64,000 nucleotides of DNA. It comes from CG2-30-36-16 sp964372115. GTDB lineage: Bacteria; Bacteroidota; Ignavibacteria; Ignavibacteriales; Ignavibacteriaceae. The position numbers were made by a program, and so were the translations under genes. The notes beneath the pieces were generated by a model. It searched no databases, had not been told where the DNA came from, and saw nothing but the letters and a program-made list of their open reading frames with translations. The stretch lies in the NCBI GenBank assembly GCA_964372115.1, contig CAYJPN010000024.1, forward strand, positions 24,106 through 88,105, read 5' to 3'. This document shows, piece by piece, positions 36,012 through 45,690 of this stretch. Within the stretch, counting starts at the first letter, position 1. Each line of letters starts with the position of its first letter.

Positions 36012-38054
36012 ATGAAAATAAATATTCTATTATATATACTACTTTTCAACTCTTTCTGCTTTTGTTATAATGCAGTACTATACAACGGCGCAGGCGCATC
36101 ATCAAACGATAAATACATTGCTTATACAATTGCAGGTATCGTTAATCGCGACTCTGCCAGGCTTTATTTGTTAAATGTTTATGAAACATGGAGTTTTAAT
36201 AAAACCGACGAAACCTGGAGAGATTTATACAGAAGCCGTGGAAATGTTATCTTCGATAGCGTAACTACAATTGCCCAGCTCATAGAAAAATTTAGAGCTT
36301 ATATTAAAGGCGGAATAACCTACGATGCAAACAGATACTTTTCAAATTTTTCCGGGCAGCATTTTAAGTGGCAGGGCGAATATGCTTCCCTAATTGGTGG
36401 TCTAACAGACAGAATACCGGTAACCGAGGCAACTGCGGTTCAATATAATATTAGTGTTGATGATTCGGTCTTTATCGAAGATTCGTTTGACGGTGATTCT
36501 CCAATTTGGGTGACAGGCAAACTTGATCTTGCATCCCATCCCTGGAACAATACCTCCTTAACAGAAGAACATCGATATTTAACACTGCTAAATTGGGGCG
36601 TTGAAAAACTCCTTCCGAGATGTAATCCGTCAAAATTTTATATTCGAGAAATTACCGATTTTACGATTCAGCGAAAAATGTTTCAAGTTAACCTTGCGGG
36701 TACAGATGGATTGGATCTTAATTCAATGCCTGCATTGAGAGCAGATGTTTTAGAATCCGCGCTCACATTTTATCATTCTAAAAATCAGAATACAATATTT
36801 CATATTTATGGTTGGATTAATCCTGAACCGATGGTTCAGTGGTTTGCAACTTTTGGATCAAGTTTCCATGAAACATTATTTGGCAACCTTTCCTGGCATT
36901 CATCTTTCCCGGTTGCTTCGCAATTGTACATTCCCAAGTCAACAGTTAGAAGCGATACTTCATTCGTAAGAAATAAATATTATATAGTTTTTATCGGCAC
37001 AGAAGGGGATGCGGGAAATTGGAATATCGGGTTTCAATCCGGTGCCTGGCTTTCTGCCGATCGGGGCGATGTTCCGGTAGCATGGGGCTGGAATTTGCAC
37101 ATGATGGATCTTTGTCAGTTTGTAGCATCATATTATTACGACACTGCAACCCCGAACGATGGATTTTTATCTGTTACTTCACCTCTGGGGTATGCCTATC
37201 CCGATTTATGGGATAATGATGTTTGGACAAATGCGGTTGATTCAACAACTTATTTAATGAATAAATTTAATATTAAAAACTTTTACGGATACAAACATTA
37301 TGCGCCTAACGGGAGTATTGTTTACAGAGGTAAAACAATAAACAACAGTTTTAACTTTCCTAAATATGGGCAGTTTCAAGCAGCAGTGGATGCACAATTA
37401 ACATTTGTTTTCGACCCGCTCCTCCAAACTCAAAGGGCAAATACTTCTTATGGAACACTTATTTTTAATCATGTTAATGACGGTAGTTTTTATGGTGATG
37501 CAAGTAATTTACAAAGTATGGCAACCCGGATTATCAACGCAGTCAAAACAAAACCCAAACCATTTTTCCTGCTTGGCGGTTATCAAAGATTGCGGCAGGA
37601 TGATTTTAATAACCGATCAGATCCTTCATCGGTTGACATAAATATTCCAAGATTAAAACAATTAGCGGATATCCTAAAAAGTGATGCCACAATCGGCAAT
37701 GATATTGAGATTGTGACACCAGAGTATTTTTCAGTGTTATTAAGGAAGAATCTTGGGTTATCGGATGTTGAAGAGAATACTGCTGACATTGGTGATTTTC
37801 AGATTCTTCAAACTTATCCCAATCCGTTTAATCCTAAAACCACAATTCGCTTTCTGATAAAAGAAAAATCTTTTACAAGAATTAGTGTTTTTAATTCTAT
37901 CGGCGAAGAGATTGTAAATTTAGTTAACAAAGAATACGAAACCGGGGTTCATGAAGTGGAATGGAATGCGGAAGGCTTGTCCAGCGGACTATATTTTATC
38001 AATATGAAATCTGGCGGTGCAATAAAAAATATAAAAGCATTACTCGTAAAATAG
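36012..38054 (+). CDS. Secreted GxGYxYP-domain protein (putative glycoside hydrolase) with T9SS tail
   Basis: A 680-aa protein with signal peptide (MKINILLYILLFNSFCFC). It resembles the GxGYxYP putative glycoside hydrolase proteins: an N-terminal region of AYTIAGIVNRDSARLYLL type, then the namesake stretch TSPLGYAYPDLW (about residues 396-407), where the family Gly pattern is only partly kept. The last 80 residues hold the T9SS sorting domain (YPNPFNPKTTIRFLIK). Function of the family is not established, and I could not assign catalytic residues. Confidence 0.78.
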   Translation: MKINILLYILLFNSFCFCYNAVLYNGAGASSNDKYIAYTIAGIVNRDSARLYLLNVYETWSFNKTDETWRDLYRSRGNVIFDSVTTIAQLIEKFRAYIKGGITYDANRYFSNFSGQHFKWQGEYASLIGGLTDRIPVTEATAVQYNISVDDSVFIEDSFDGDSPIWVTGKLDLASHPWNNTSLTEEHRYLTLLNWGVEKLLPRCNPSKFYIREITDFTIQRKMFQVNLAGTDGLDLNSMPALRADVLESALTFYHSKNQNTIFHIYGWINPEPMVQWFATFGSSFHETLFGNLSWHSSFPVASQLYIPKSTVRSDTSFVRNKYYIVFIGTEGDAGNWNIGFQSGAWLSADRGDVPVAWGWNLHMMDLCQFVASYYYDTATPNDGFLSVTSPLGYAYPDLWDNDVWTNAVDSTTYLMNKFNIKNFYGYKHYAPNGSIVYRGKTINNSFNFPKYGQFQAAVDAQLTFVFDPLLQTQRANTSYGTLIFNHVNDGSFYGDASNLQSMATRIINAVKTKPKPFFLLGGYQRLRQDDFNNRSDPSSVDINIPRLKQLADILKSDATIGNDIEIVTPEYFSVLLRKNLGLSDVEENTADIGDFQILQTYPNPFNPKTTIRFLIKEKSFTRISVFNSIGEEIVNLVNKEYETGVHEVEWNAEGLSSGLYFINMKSGGAIKNIKALLVK

Positions 38055-38121
38055 ATTTACCTGGATAACTTTCGAACATATTCATTAACAAAATTAGAAA
38101 AGTAATCGCTATGAGAGTAAT

Positions 38122-38784
38122 TTATTCCGATACAGTTTCTTGTTTTATTAAAATTAATTTGCCGTTTTCATTTTTGTAATGTTTTACAACAACACTTTCA
38201 TCCATAACAGTTTTGGTGCTTTTTTCAAATAACGATGGAACTCCGCCAATAAATTTATAACTGTCGCTTGTTACTGATGAGTCAGTTTGATTGTCAGAAA
38301 ATATCAATCTTTTTTCATAATCGAATTGAGGTAATGGGATAGAATCGAGAGGGAAGCAGTGAATAAACTTTTTCAGTTTTTTATCAAATAACCAAAACAG
38401 GTATTTTATTTCATTGGTGTTTCGGTCATACTTAATTAAGCGAAAGTCGGCAGTGCTGTCGAAATTGTAATCATCAACCATAAATCCGCCGGAAAAATCG
38501 CCGACGGGAGTAAGCGTATTTATATTTTTTATTTGTTGAATCGGCTCCGGTGAATCGTTCCAGTAAATATCTATCCCTCTTACATTCCATATTTCACCCG
38601 TTGTATCAATTGGTTCGCCGAGTAGCTCTATTGAAAAATCATAAGTAATGTCGGGATGATGAATATTTTCTAATTTATCCGCCGGCTGTGGCGGGATAAA
38701 ATAATTAGTCTGAGATTGTTTGTTAGAACAACCCCAAAATGAAAAAAGCAAAACTCCGTTAGCTACAAAAAAAATCTTCAACAT
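38122..38784 (-). CDS. Putative lipoprotein, unrecognised
   Basis: A 220-aa protein with a lipoprotein signal (MLKIFFVANGVLLFSFWGC, lipobox FWGC). The mature part has a VRGIDIYWNDSP stretch and a DYNFDSTADFRLIKYD pattern resembling the single-repeat 'XAC2610-related' beta-helical/calcium-like proteins that follow numbers of the form D-x-N-x-D. No enzyme motif is seen. It is transcribed with the S9 peptidase upstream (36-nt gap). Confidence 0.7.
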   Translation of the reverse strand: MLKIFFVANGVLLFSFWGCSNKQSQTNYFIPPQPADKLENIHHPDITYDFSIELLGEPIDTTGEIWNVRGIDIYWNDSPEPIQQIKNINTLTPVGDFSGGFMVDDYNFDSTADFRLIKYDRNTNEIKYLFWLFDKKLKKFIHCFPLDSIPLPQFDYEKRLIFSDNQTDSSVTSDSYKFIGGVPSLFEKSTKTVMDESVVVKHYKNENGKLILIKQETVSE

Positions 38785-38820
38785 AAAAAATATTCAAAAA
38801 GTTTCGCCAAATATAAATCT

Positions 38821-41550
38821 TTATTCTGAATATCGAGTACCATTTTTTATCCATTCAGCAGCTTTTTCACCCCTTAGATGGTAGTCAAGGTATTCCTTCA
38901 TCTTTAAAGCGTAATCTAATTTATTAGCATATTTTTTGGGATGATGAGGTTCACCCTTGTACTGTAAAAAAATCACATCCTTACCGAGACGTCTTAAATT
39001 AAGATAAAATTCAATGCTCTGATACCACGGCACCGCATCGTCTTCATCGCCATGCATTAAGAGTACCGGTGTGTGTACTTTGTCCGCATAAAACACAGGT
39101 GAGTTTTCAATATAACTCAACGGCTTTTCCCAAAGACTGCCGCCAATTCTGCTTTGAGCTTTTTCATATTGAAATTGTCTTGCCATACCGCTGCCCCATC
39201 TTATACCGCTGTAAGCGCTCGTCATATTACTGACCGGCGCTCCGGCTATGGCGCAATTAAACATATCGGTTTGTGTTATTACAAACGCAGTTTCGTAACC
39301 ACTCCAGGAGTGTCCGTGCAGTGCAATTGCTTTTGGATCGGCAATTCCCATAGAGATTATTTTTTGAACGCCCGGAAGAATGCACTTTACTGCAGAGAGA
39401 CCAGGGCGACCAATTTCGAACCGAATATCGGGTAGAAATATTACATAATCATTGCTGGCATAAAGCGCAAAATTAGGGCGATGATTTACAACCATATCAG
39501 GAAACTCATGCAGGCGCTGCGAAAAAAGCTCATAGTAATAAATTAGGACGGGATACTTTTTACCTTCTTTATAATTGCCAGGTTTTATCAAAACACCCTG
39601 AAGTTTTTTCCCATCTTCACTAAACCAGTCAACGAGTTCGGCGCTGCCCCAGGCGTACTCATTTGTTTGAGAGCCAAGATTTGTAATTTTTTTATTTTCA
39701 TTGAATTGATCCGGTGTTATCCACAGATCGGGAAATTCCGAATAACTTTCCCTTGTATATAATATTTTAACATCTTTTTTTGCTTTAGCTATAAAATTAA
39801 ATTTTTTATCTTCTTTAAGTAATTTTTTAAGCAGCCCCGTTTTCAGATTTAATTGATAAAAACCAAAATTCTTTTTTAAATCATTATATGATGATAAAAG
39901 GATTTCATTACCATTTTGATTGATATAATCTGACTCTTTGTCTGTTTTTAATATTCGAAAAATATTGTCTGTTTTTCGCCCCTCTCCTCCGGTTAAATTT
40001 TTTGCATAGCCTGTTTTATTGCTGAACAACCAGATGTCATATTTATCATAAATAATTACTGCTGAGTCGTTCATAAGCCAGCCGCCAATACCAAAACCGG
40101 GCACCTGCGATGGCATATCGAATTCAGTATTATAAAATGGATTAGATGCTATTGATGTTAGATTATGTTTTTTTAAATTCGATAAATCAATTTTAAACCA
40201 ATTACTGTCCTTGTAAAAAACAACAAATTTTGAAGCCGGGGAAATTGCAACATGCTGGTTTGTGTGATCGATAATTTTATCTCTGCTTCCGGATTTTAGA
40301 TTTACACGGTAAAAATTAAAATAATAGTCATCATATAATATTTCTTTTGCATACGGCACATTACTTTTGCCAAGCGCATATACGGGGGAGTTTGTAATAT
40401 TTAAATCAGGCATCAAAGAATCAGCAAGTTGTACGATGCTTTTATCTTTAAAATTATAAACTGCCGAAAAAGTTCTTTCTTTTTCAGATTTATACTGCTT
40501 TTCTTCTTGAGGTTTTATTAAGGGATCATTCCAATGCCAAACGCTAACTGTTCGTTTTTTCAAGATGTCGCTAAAATCAAAAATATTTACCGAGCTGTCT
40601 TTTTTGTCTTCAACTTTTGCCGGAGTAAAAGGTCTTCGTCCAAAGTAGAGAAGTTTTTTATTGGGGCTCCATTTTAAATTATTTTTTGAGGGGATAACCC
40701 AGGTACGCAAAGACGTATCAGATTTGGCAATTTCAGTTAAACTTTTATTCCAGATGAAAAGACTTCCGTTTAACGGATTTTTCTTTTTATCAAGTTTGTA
40801 TTTTATAAAAGCAAGTTCGCTTTCGCTGTTCCAGGTTAATGATGAGTAGTCGTTATCGGATGATGAGTCAATTAATGCGCTTTTTATTTCATCAACTAAA
40901 AGCGGGATAAAATAGATACTGTTTAATCCGGATGTATCTTTTGTTGTGTAAACTAAATAATGTGAAAGGCTGTCGAAAGCATAGTCATTTACGAAATCAA
41001 AATTATAACGGTTACCGGTTTGCAGATTAAACAATGCAAGAGGTTCGCCATATTTTTGATCTTTTGTTTCTTTTTTCTTTTCTGTTTTTGAAGAATCCTT
41101 TTTTTCTTCAATAGTATATTTTACAGCAATCCAGTTTGAGGAATTTGAATATTTGTAATTTTCACCCCGAGGAATAATAATAGAATCAGCGGTGAGAAGG
41201 TTTAATATATATAAATCATTTTTAGGTTTATCCTTTTCTTCTTTTTCCGATGCTGCAAAATCTGGCAGGCGGGTGATTACTCCAAAGTTTTCGGCAGGCA
41301 GTACAACCGGATTGCTTCCTTTATCAATGTTATATTCCAAATTGTTGGCGAGACTTTTGATAACAGCAACTCCATTCCCGCGATCAGGCATGACAGTGTA
41401 AGAAAGCCAATTACCATTTTCCGAAATTTGGGCATCTTTTATATTTTTAAATTTCATTATGTCTTCAAATGTCATTGCTCTTTTTTGAGCAGATATCGAC
41501 ATTACGGATGACAAAATTATCAATGAAGTAACGAGTAGAGATTTATACAT
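38821..41550 (-). CDS. Secreted prolyl-oligopeptidase family (S9) peptidase
   Basis: A 909-aa protein with signal peptide (MYKSLLVTSLIILSSVMSIS). The N-terminal two thirds form a beta-propeller with PD40-like repeats; the C-terminal alpha/beta-hydrolase domain has the nucleophile Ser in GHSWSGYETA (about residue 743), Asp in HGDEDDAVPW and His in GEPHHPKKYANK. It should cleave short peptides in the periplasm or outside. Slightly longer than the usual 700-850 aa, with a charged insert (DSSKTEKKKETKDQ) in the propeller. Confidence 0.92.
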   Translation of the reverse strand: MYKSLLVTSLIILSSVMSISAQKRAMTFEDIMKFKNIKDAQISENGNWLSYTVMPDRGNGVAVIKSLANNLEYNIDKGSNPVVLPAENFGVITRLPDFAASEKEEKDKPKNDLYILNLLTADSIIIPRGENYKYSNSSNWIAVKYTIEEKKDSSKTEKKKETKDQKYGEPLALFNLQTGNRYNFDFVNDYAFDSLSHYLVYTTKDTSGLNSIYFIPLLVDEIKSALIDSSSDNDYSSLTWNSESELAFIKYKLDKKKNPLNGSLFIWNKSLTEIAKSDTSLRTWVIPSKNNLKWSPNKKLLYFGRRPFTPAKVEDKKDSSVNIFDFSDILKKRTVSVWHWNDPLIKPQEEKQYKSEKERTFSAVYNFKDKSIVQLADSLMPDLNITNSPVYALGKSNVPYAKEILYDDYYFNFYRVNLKSGSRDKIIDHTNQHVAISPASKFVVFYKDSNWFKIDLSNLKKHNLTSIASNPFYNTEFDMPSQVPGFGIGGWLMNDSAVIIYDKYDIWLFSNKTGYAKNLTGGEGRKTDNIFRILKTDKESDYINQNGNEILLSSYNDLKKNFGFYQLNLKTGLLKKLLKEDKKFNFIAKAKKDVKILYTRESYSEFPDLWITPDQFNENKKITNLGSQTNEYAWGSAELVDWFSEDGKKLQGVLIKPGNYKEGKKYPVLIYYYELFSQRLHEFPDMVVNHRPNFALYASNDYVIFLPDIRFEIGRPGLSAVKCILPGVQKIISMGIADPKAIALHGHSWSGYETAFVITQTDMFNCAIAGAPVSNMTSAYSGIRWGSGMARQFQYEKAQSRIGGSLWEKPLSYIENSPVFYADKVHTPVLLMHGDEDDAVPWYQSIEFYLNLRRLGKDVIFLQYKGEPHHPKKYANKLDYALKMKEYLDYHLRGEKAAEWIKNGTRYSE

Positions 41551-41609
41551 ATTAGTCTTTCAAATTTTACTTCTCAATTAAAAAAATAATTATAAAGTGC
41601 AAAAAAAAA

Positions 41610-41628
41610 GAGCGGCTTTTAACCGCTC
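41610..41628 (-). terminator. Intrinsic terminator of the ABC transporter operon
   Basis: A 6-bp GAGCGG/CCGCTC stem with a short loop, followed on the minus strand by TTTTTTTTT. It lies 7 nt past the permease stop. Confidence 0.8.
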
Positions 41629-41634
41629 GCAAAT

Positions 41635-42903
41635 TTAATTTTTATATTTTAACCAACGAATAATTTCAGACCATTTCGGTTTTTTGCCCGTCATTAAAAT
41701 ACCCACACGATAAATTTTACCGGCTGCGGGGAATATTAATAACAGTGTTCCGACATTTACGATAATAGCTAAAACAAACTGCCAGATTGGTACTTCTATG
41801 ATCGTCATGCGTGCCGGCATAACAATTAAAGACGCAAACGGAACCATAGAAGCAACTGTTGCAATCGGGTTTTCGGAATTTGATAACATTGCAATCGATA
41901 TAAAAAACGGAATCATAATCAGCATCATTATTGGCCAGATGCCGGATTGAGCGTCCTGATCGTTGTCGAATATTGCGCCTACAGTGGCGAACAAGCCGAG
42001 GAATGTTATTAAGCCTATAAAAAAGTTAAAGAGAAAGTATGCTATCTGTGCCATGTTTATTTTTAGGACAAATTCAGGAGGCAAAATAAAAATGGATGAT
42101 GATATTAAAACTATCACCGGCAACAGCCAGATTGCCATTTGAATTAAACCTGTAATGCCGTTTCCGAGAATTTTTCCGGTCATCAATTCTTTGCTGCTGA
42201 CCGATGAAAGAAGCAGTTCAACTATGCGGTTATTTTTTTCTTCCACCACTGCTCTCATCATCATGGTTCCGAGAAAGATTAAACTAAAATAAAGAAGAAA
42301 TGTAAAGAGGAATGCAATTATCTGGTTACCGTGACCTTCTTCTTCAATATTGTTATCCTGGCTTATTCTGAATGTACTGAAATCGACACTTTCTCTCGCA
42401 AACGAAATATCTTCGGCAGATAAATTACGTCCTGCAAAATAGTAATCAATCAAAGCCTTATTTATAATACCTCGTGTTTTGCCAAACAGTATATTATTGT
42501 TTGGATTTTTGGAATAGTATTCAACCTTTTTATCTTTCTCAGCCAGCTTTGGAATAAATACTATTCCGGTGAGTTTATCATCGAGAATCGATTTTTTATT
42601 TTGATTTAAGAATTCATCAAATTCTGATTTTGTTCTATTCTCAACATTTACTTTATACGAGCCGCTTGTTACTATCGGCGCTTCATTAAAAGCGGTTTGT
42701 AGTTTTTGTACAAGTTCCTGGTTCTCTGCAACAATTGTTAACTTTGTATCGGTATCGCTATCGAATGACATAAGAAATGTTTGAATGCCAAGTATACCGA
42801 ACATAAAGACCGGTATTAGTACAGTCATAAGTATAAAAGTTTTGCTGAAAAGTTTATCCCTCAGTTCTCTTTTTATTACAATTAAAGTTTTTTTAGAAAA
42901 CAT
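41635..42903 (-). CDS. ABC-2 type transporter permease (NatB-like)
   Basis: A 422-aa membrane protein from the ATG at 42903 (MFSKKTLIVIKRELRDKLFS). One N-terminal TM helix, a large extracytoplasmic domain (about 50-190), then five or six TM helices: the layout of ABC-2 permeases such as NatB. The conserved VEEKNNRIVELLLSSVSSKELM loop that contacts the ATPase is clear. The ATPase gene ends 1 nt before. Possible export of Na+, drug or lipid-linked substrate; not determinable. Confidence 0.88.
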   Translation of the reverse strand: MFSKKTLIVIKRELRDKLFSKTFILMTVLIPVFMFGILGIQTFLMSFDSDTDTKLTIVAENQELVQKLQTAFNEAPIVTSGSYKVNVENRTKSEFDEFLNQNKKSILDDKLTGIVFIPKLAEKDKKVEYYSKNPNNNILFGKTRGIINKALIDYYFAGRNLSAEDISFARESVDFSTFRISQDNNIEEEGHGNQIIAFLFTFLLYFSLIFLGTMMMRAVVEEKNNRIVELLLSSVSSKELMTGKILGNGITGLIQMAIWLLPVIVLISSSIFILPPEFVLKINMAQIAYFLFNFFIGLITFLGLFATVGAIFDNDQDAQSGIWPIMMLIMIPFFISIAMLSNSENPIATVASMVPFASLIVMPARMTIIEVPIWQFVLAIIVNVGTLLLIFPAAGKIYRVGILMTGKKPKWSEIIRWLKYKN

Positions 42904-42904
42904 T

Positions 42905-43807
42905 TTAATTCTCCTTTCCGGCAACCTGAATAAATATTTCGTGAAGCGAAATTTCATTCGCATCAAACTTATTTACCTGAACGTTATTATCAACCAATAA
43001 TTTTAGAAGCTGCTGTGTTTGGTCGGGGCTTTTTACTTTTATTCCAACTGTATTACCAAAATCTTCAATCTTTTCAACAATGGGATTATGATTTAAGAAT
43101 GAAATATCACCTGAAAAGTTTAAGCTAACGTTTCTTTGTCCAAATTTTGATTTTAGGTTAACCAATGAATCGCTGAGCAAAATTTTACCGCGGTCAATCA
43201 TAGTAATATGGTCACATAACTTTTCGGCAAAATCCATCAAGTGCGTTGAAAATATTATTATGCGTCCCTGTCTTTTCAAATCAAGAATAATTTCTTTTAA
43301 TAAGTTTGTGTTTATGGGGTCGAGACCGGAAAATGGCTCATCCAAAATTATAAATTCAGGATCATGAAGTATGGTTGCAATAAACTGTACCTTCTGCTGG
43401 TTACCCTTTGATAAATCTTCAATCTTGCTGAGCTTTCTATCTGCCAGATCAAATTGCTTTAAATATTCAAGAGCTTTTTTTTCAATTGTTTTGCCCGATT
43501 TACCTTTAAGTTCGGCGAAATATAAAAGTGTGTCCAGCACTTTCATTTTTTTATATAAACCCCTTTCTTCCGGCAGGTAACCAACTTTGTCTTTAAACTC
43601 AGCAGTTACTTTTTCTCCTCTTAAAAAAACATCACCGGAATCAGGCAGATAAATATTCATCATCATCCTGATTGTCGTTGTTTTCCCTGCACCGTTTCTT
43701 CCGATTAAACCGAAAATTGAACCTTCGGGAACGCTAAAAGAAACATCGTCCACTGCTTTAACAGTGTCGAATGATTTGCTAAGATTTTTTACTTCTAAAG
43801 CATTCAT
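42905..43807 (-). CDS. ABC transporter ATP-binding protein
   Basis: A 300-aa ATPase from ATG 43807 (MNALEVKNLSKSFD). Walker A GRNGAGKTTT, signature LSKGNQQKVQ, Walker B FIILDEPFSGLDP, and the H-switch STHLMD are all present. The C-terminal extension (about 75 residues) is typical of NatA/CcmA-like partners of ABC-2 permeases. It pairs with the permease directly downstream. Confidence 0.92.
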   Translation of the reverse strand: MNALEVKNLSKSFDTVKAVDDVSFSVPEGSIFGLIGRNGAGKTTTIRMMMNIYLPDSGDVFLRGEKVTAEFKDKVGYLPEERGLYKKMKVLDTLLYFAELKGKSGKTIEKKALEYLKQFDLADRKLSKIEDLSKGNQQKVQFIATILHDPEFIILDEPFSGLDPINTNLLKEIILDLKRQGRIIIFSTHLMDFAEKLCDHITMIDRGKILLSDSLVNLKSKFGQRNVSLNFSGDISFLNHNPIVEKIEDFGNTVGIKVKSPDQTQQLLKLLVDNNVQVNKFDANEISLHEIFIQVAGKEN

Positions 43808-43924
43808 ATTGCTCCACAAAATAATTAACAAAAATTAATCGCTAAAGATAAGATAGTGTACTTAAAAAACTAAACCGGCAATCAAATTTATTTCCCGCTT
43901 ATCAAGTCACTTTAAAATAAAAAC

Positions 43925-43950
43925 CCCCGATAACCTGGCGGCTATCGGGG
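43925..43950 (-). terminator. Intrinsic terminator of the mmd operon
   Basis: An 8-bp CCCCGATA/TATCGGGG stem, extended by two inner G-C pairs, is followed on the minus strand by GTTTTTATTTTA. It lies about 140 nt after the decarboxylase beta stop. Confidence 0.8.
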
Positions 43951-43964
43951 TTAACTCTTAAACA

Positions 43965-43990
43965 TCAAAGGGTAGGGGAGAACCCTTTGA
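43965..43990 (-). repeat. Second 3'-UTR hairpin upstream of the terminator
   Basis: A 9-bp perfect stem TCAAAGGGT/ACCCTTTGA with an 8-nt loop, 15 nt ahead of the terminator in the minus-strand transcript. No U-run follows. Possible mRNA-stabilising element. Confidence 0.5.
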
Positions 43991-44090
43991 ACAAGTTAAT
44001 GCAAATTTAATTTTACTCTATCGCTTTGTCAAGTTTATGTAAAAAGTAAAAATATTTTTAACGCTAATTGATTTTGTAATTGGCGCTAAA

Positions 44091-45236
44091 CTATAACAAA
44101 TGCATCAAAAAGCCCATCAAAATACCGGCGGCAACTGCCGAACCGATAACACCTGCAACGTTTGGCGCCATTGCATGCATCAATAGGTGATTCGTCGGGT
44201 CGTATTTTAAACCCATCATCTGCGAAACACGAGCGCTGTCCGGCACAGCCGAAACACCCGCGGAGCCAATGAGAGGATTAATTTTATTATCTTTACTCAA
44301 AAACAAATTCATAAACTTTGCAAAGAGCACTCCTCCCGCAGAAGCTATAGCAAATGATAATGCTCCGAGAACGAATATTAAAATCGATTTTGGAGTAAGA
44401 AAAATAGTAGCTTGGGTAGAAGCGCCCACAGAAACACCAAGTAATATAGTTACTATATCTATTAAAGAATTTTTTGCGGTATCGCCAAGCCGTTTTGTAA
44501 CACCTGATTCTTTTAACAAGTTACCAAAAAACAACATTCCTAAAAGCGGCAGCGCACCCGGTGATATAAATGTTGTGAGTAAAAATGCGAGTATCGGGAA
44601 TAGAATTTTTTCTAAACGCGAAACCGATCGCGAAGGTTTCATTCTAATTTTGCGTTCCTCATTTGTCGTTAACAACTTCATAATGGGAGGCTGAATTACC
44701 GGTACGAGCGCCATGTACGAATAAGCCGCAATAGCAATCGGGCCTATTAATTCAGGTGCAAGTTTTGATGCAAGAAATATTGCGGTTGGTCCATCAGCTC
44801 CTCCGATAATGCCAATTGCGGCGGCTTGTTGTTGTGTAAAACCAAGAACCAACGCCCCGATAAATGTTACAAATATTCCTAACTGCGCCGCTGCTCCGAG
44901 AAGCATTAATTTAGGGTTGGAGAGAAGCGCGGAAAAATCCGTCATCGCTCCTATTCCAAGAAATATCAGAGGCGGATATATTCCCTTTAACACTCCATAA
45001 TAAAGGTAGTTCATTACACTGCCTGATTCATAAATACCAAGCTGTAAACCAACGTTCTCAATAAAAGGGACATTCCCGATGAGAATACCGAAACCGATTG
45101 GGACTAATAGAAGCGGCTCGTAATCTTTTGCTATTGCGAGATAAATAAATACTAACCCTATAGTAATCATTATAAGATGACCCGGAGTTACATTTGCAAA
45201 CCCGGTAAATTGGAGAAATTGATTTAAACCTTCCAT
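44091..45236 (-). CDS. mmdB: Na+-translocating decarboxylase, beta subunit
   Basis: A 381-aa membrane protein of the OadB/GcdB/MmdB family, the carboxybiotin decarboxylase that pumps Na+ out. The signature region GGADGPTAIFLASKLAPE includes the essential Asp. About 10 TM helices. It starts at ATG 45236 directly within the stop of the biotin carrier gene (TGATG overlap). Context with carboxyltransferase, epimerase and mutase points to methylmalonyl-CoA as the substrate. Confidence 0.92.
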   Translation of the reverse strand: MEGLNQFLQFTGFANVTPGHLIMITIGLVFIYLAIAKDYEPLLLVPIGFGILIGNVPFIENVGLQLGIYESGSVMNYLYYGVLKGIYPPLIFLGIGAMTDFSALLSNPKLMLLGAAAQLGIFVTFIGALVLGFTQQQAAAIGIIGGADGPTAIFLASKLAPELIGPIAIAAYSYMALVPVIQPPIMKLLTTNEERKIRMKPSRSVSRLEKILFPILAFLLTTFISPGALPLLGMLFFGNLLKESGVTKRLGDTAKNSLIDIVTILLGVSVGASTQATIFLTPKSILIFVLGALSFAIASAGGVLFAKFMNLFLSKDNKINPLIGSAGVSAVPDSARVSQMMGLKYDPTNHLLMHAMAPNVAGVIGSAVAAGILMGFLMHLL

Positions 45237-45676
45237 CAATTTACCCCTATTTCCACCAGAACGTCACCTTCAAGAACCGAATCGCCGACATTACATTTAA
45301 TAGCAATTATTTTACCGTCTTTGTGTGCATTGATGTTGTTTTCCATTTTCATGGCTTCCATTACTAAAAGTTTATCTCCAACTTTTACAGAGTCACCGAT
45401 AATTTTATGGAGTGAAAGGATAGTACCCGGCAGCGGTGCTTTAACACTGCCAGCCCCTTTTTTCTCGGAAGGTTTGCTTGTCTTTGCCTTGCCTGAGTCG
45501 CCGCTTGGCTCTACAGTTTTTCGTATTAATATTGGTGTTTTAGAAGCTTTAACTTCCTGATGTATTTCAACTTTATATGTTGAACCGTTTACATCTATCT
45601 CGGCAATATTATCTTCAACGCTTAGCACCTCAACATCATAATTATTGCCGTGAATAGTGAATTTATATTTTCTCAT
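45236..45676 (-). CDS. mmdC: Biotin carboxyl carrier subunit of the decarboxylase
   Basis: A 146-aa protein with a C-terminal biotinyl domain, including the MEAMKMENNINA motif with the biotinylated Lys. An N-terminal beta-domain (about 1-50) and a Lys/Pro/Ala linker (about 55-80) precede it. It carries CO2 from the transcarboxylase to the beta subunit. It sits between the OadG-type gene and mmdB, with the start overlap described there. Confidence 0.92.
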   Translation of the reverse strand: MRKYKFTIHGNNYDVEVLSVEDNIAEIDVNGSTYKVEIHQEVKASKTPILIRKTVEPSGDSGKAKTSKPSEKKGAGSVKAPLPGTILSLHKIIGDSVKVGDKLLVMEAMKMENNINAHKDGKIIAIKCNVGDSVLEGDVLVEIGVN

Positions 45677-45690
45677 CTTAAATCCGTTTT

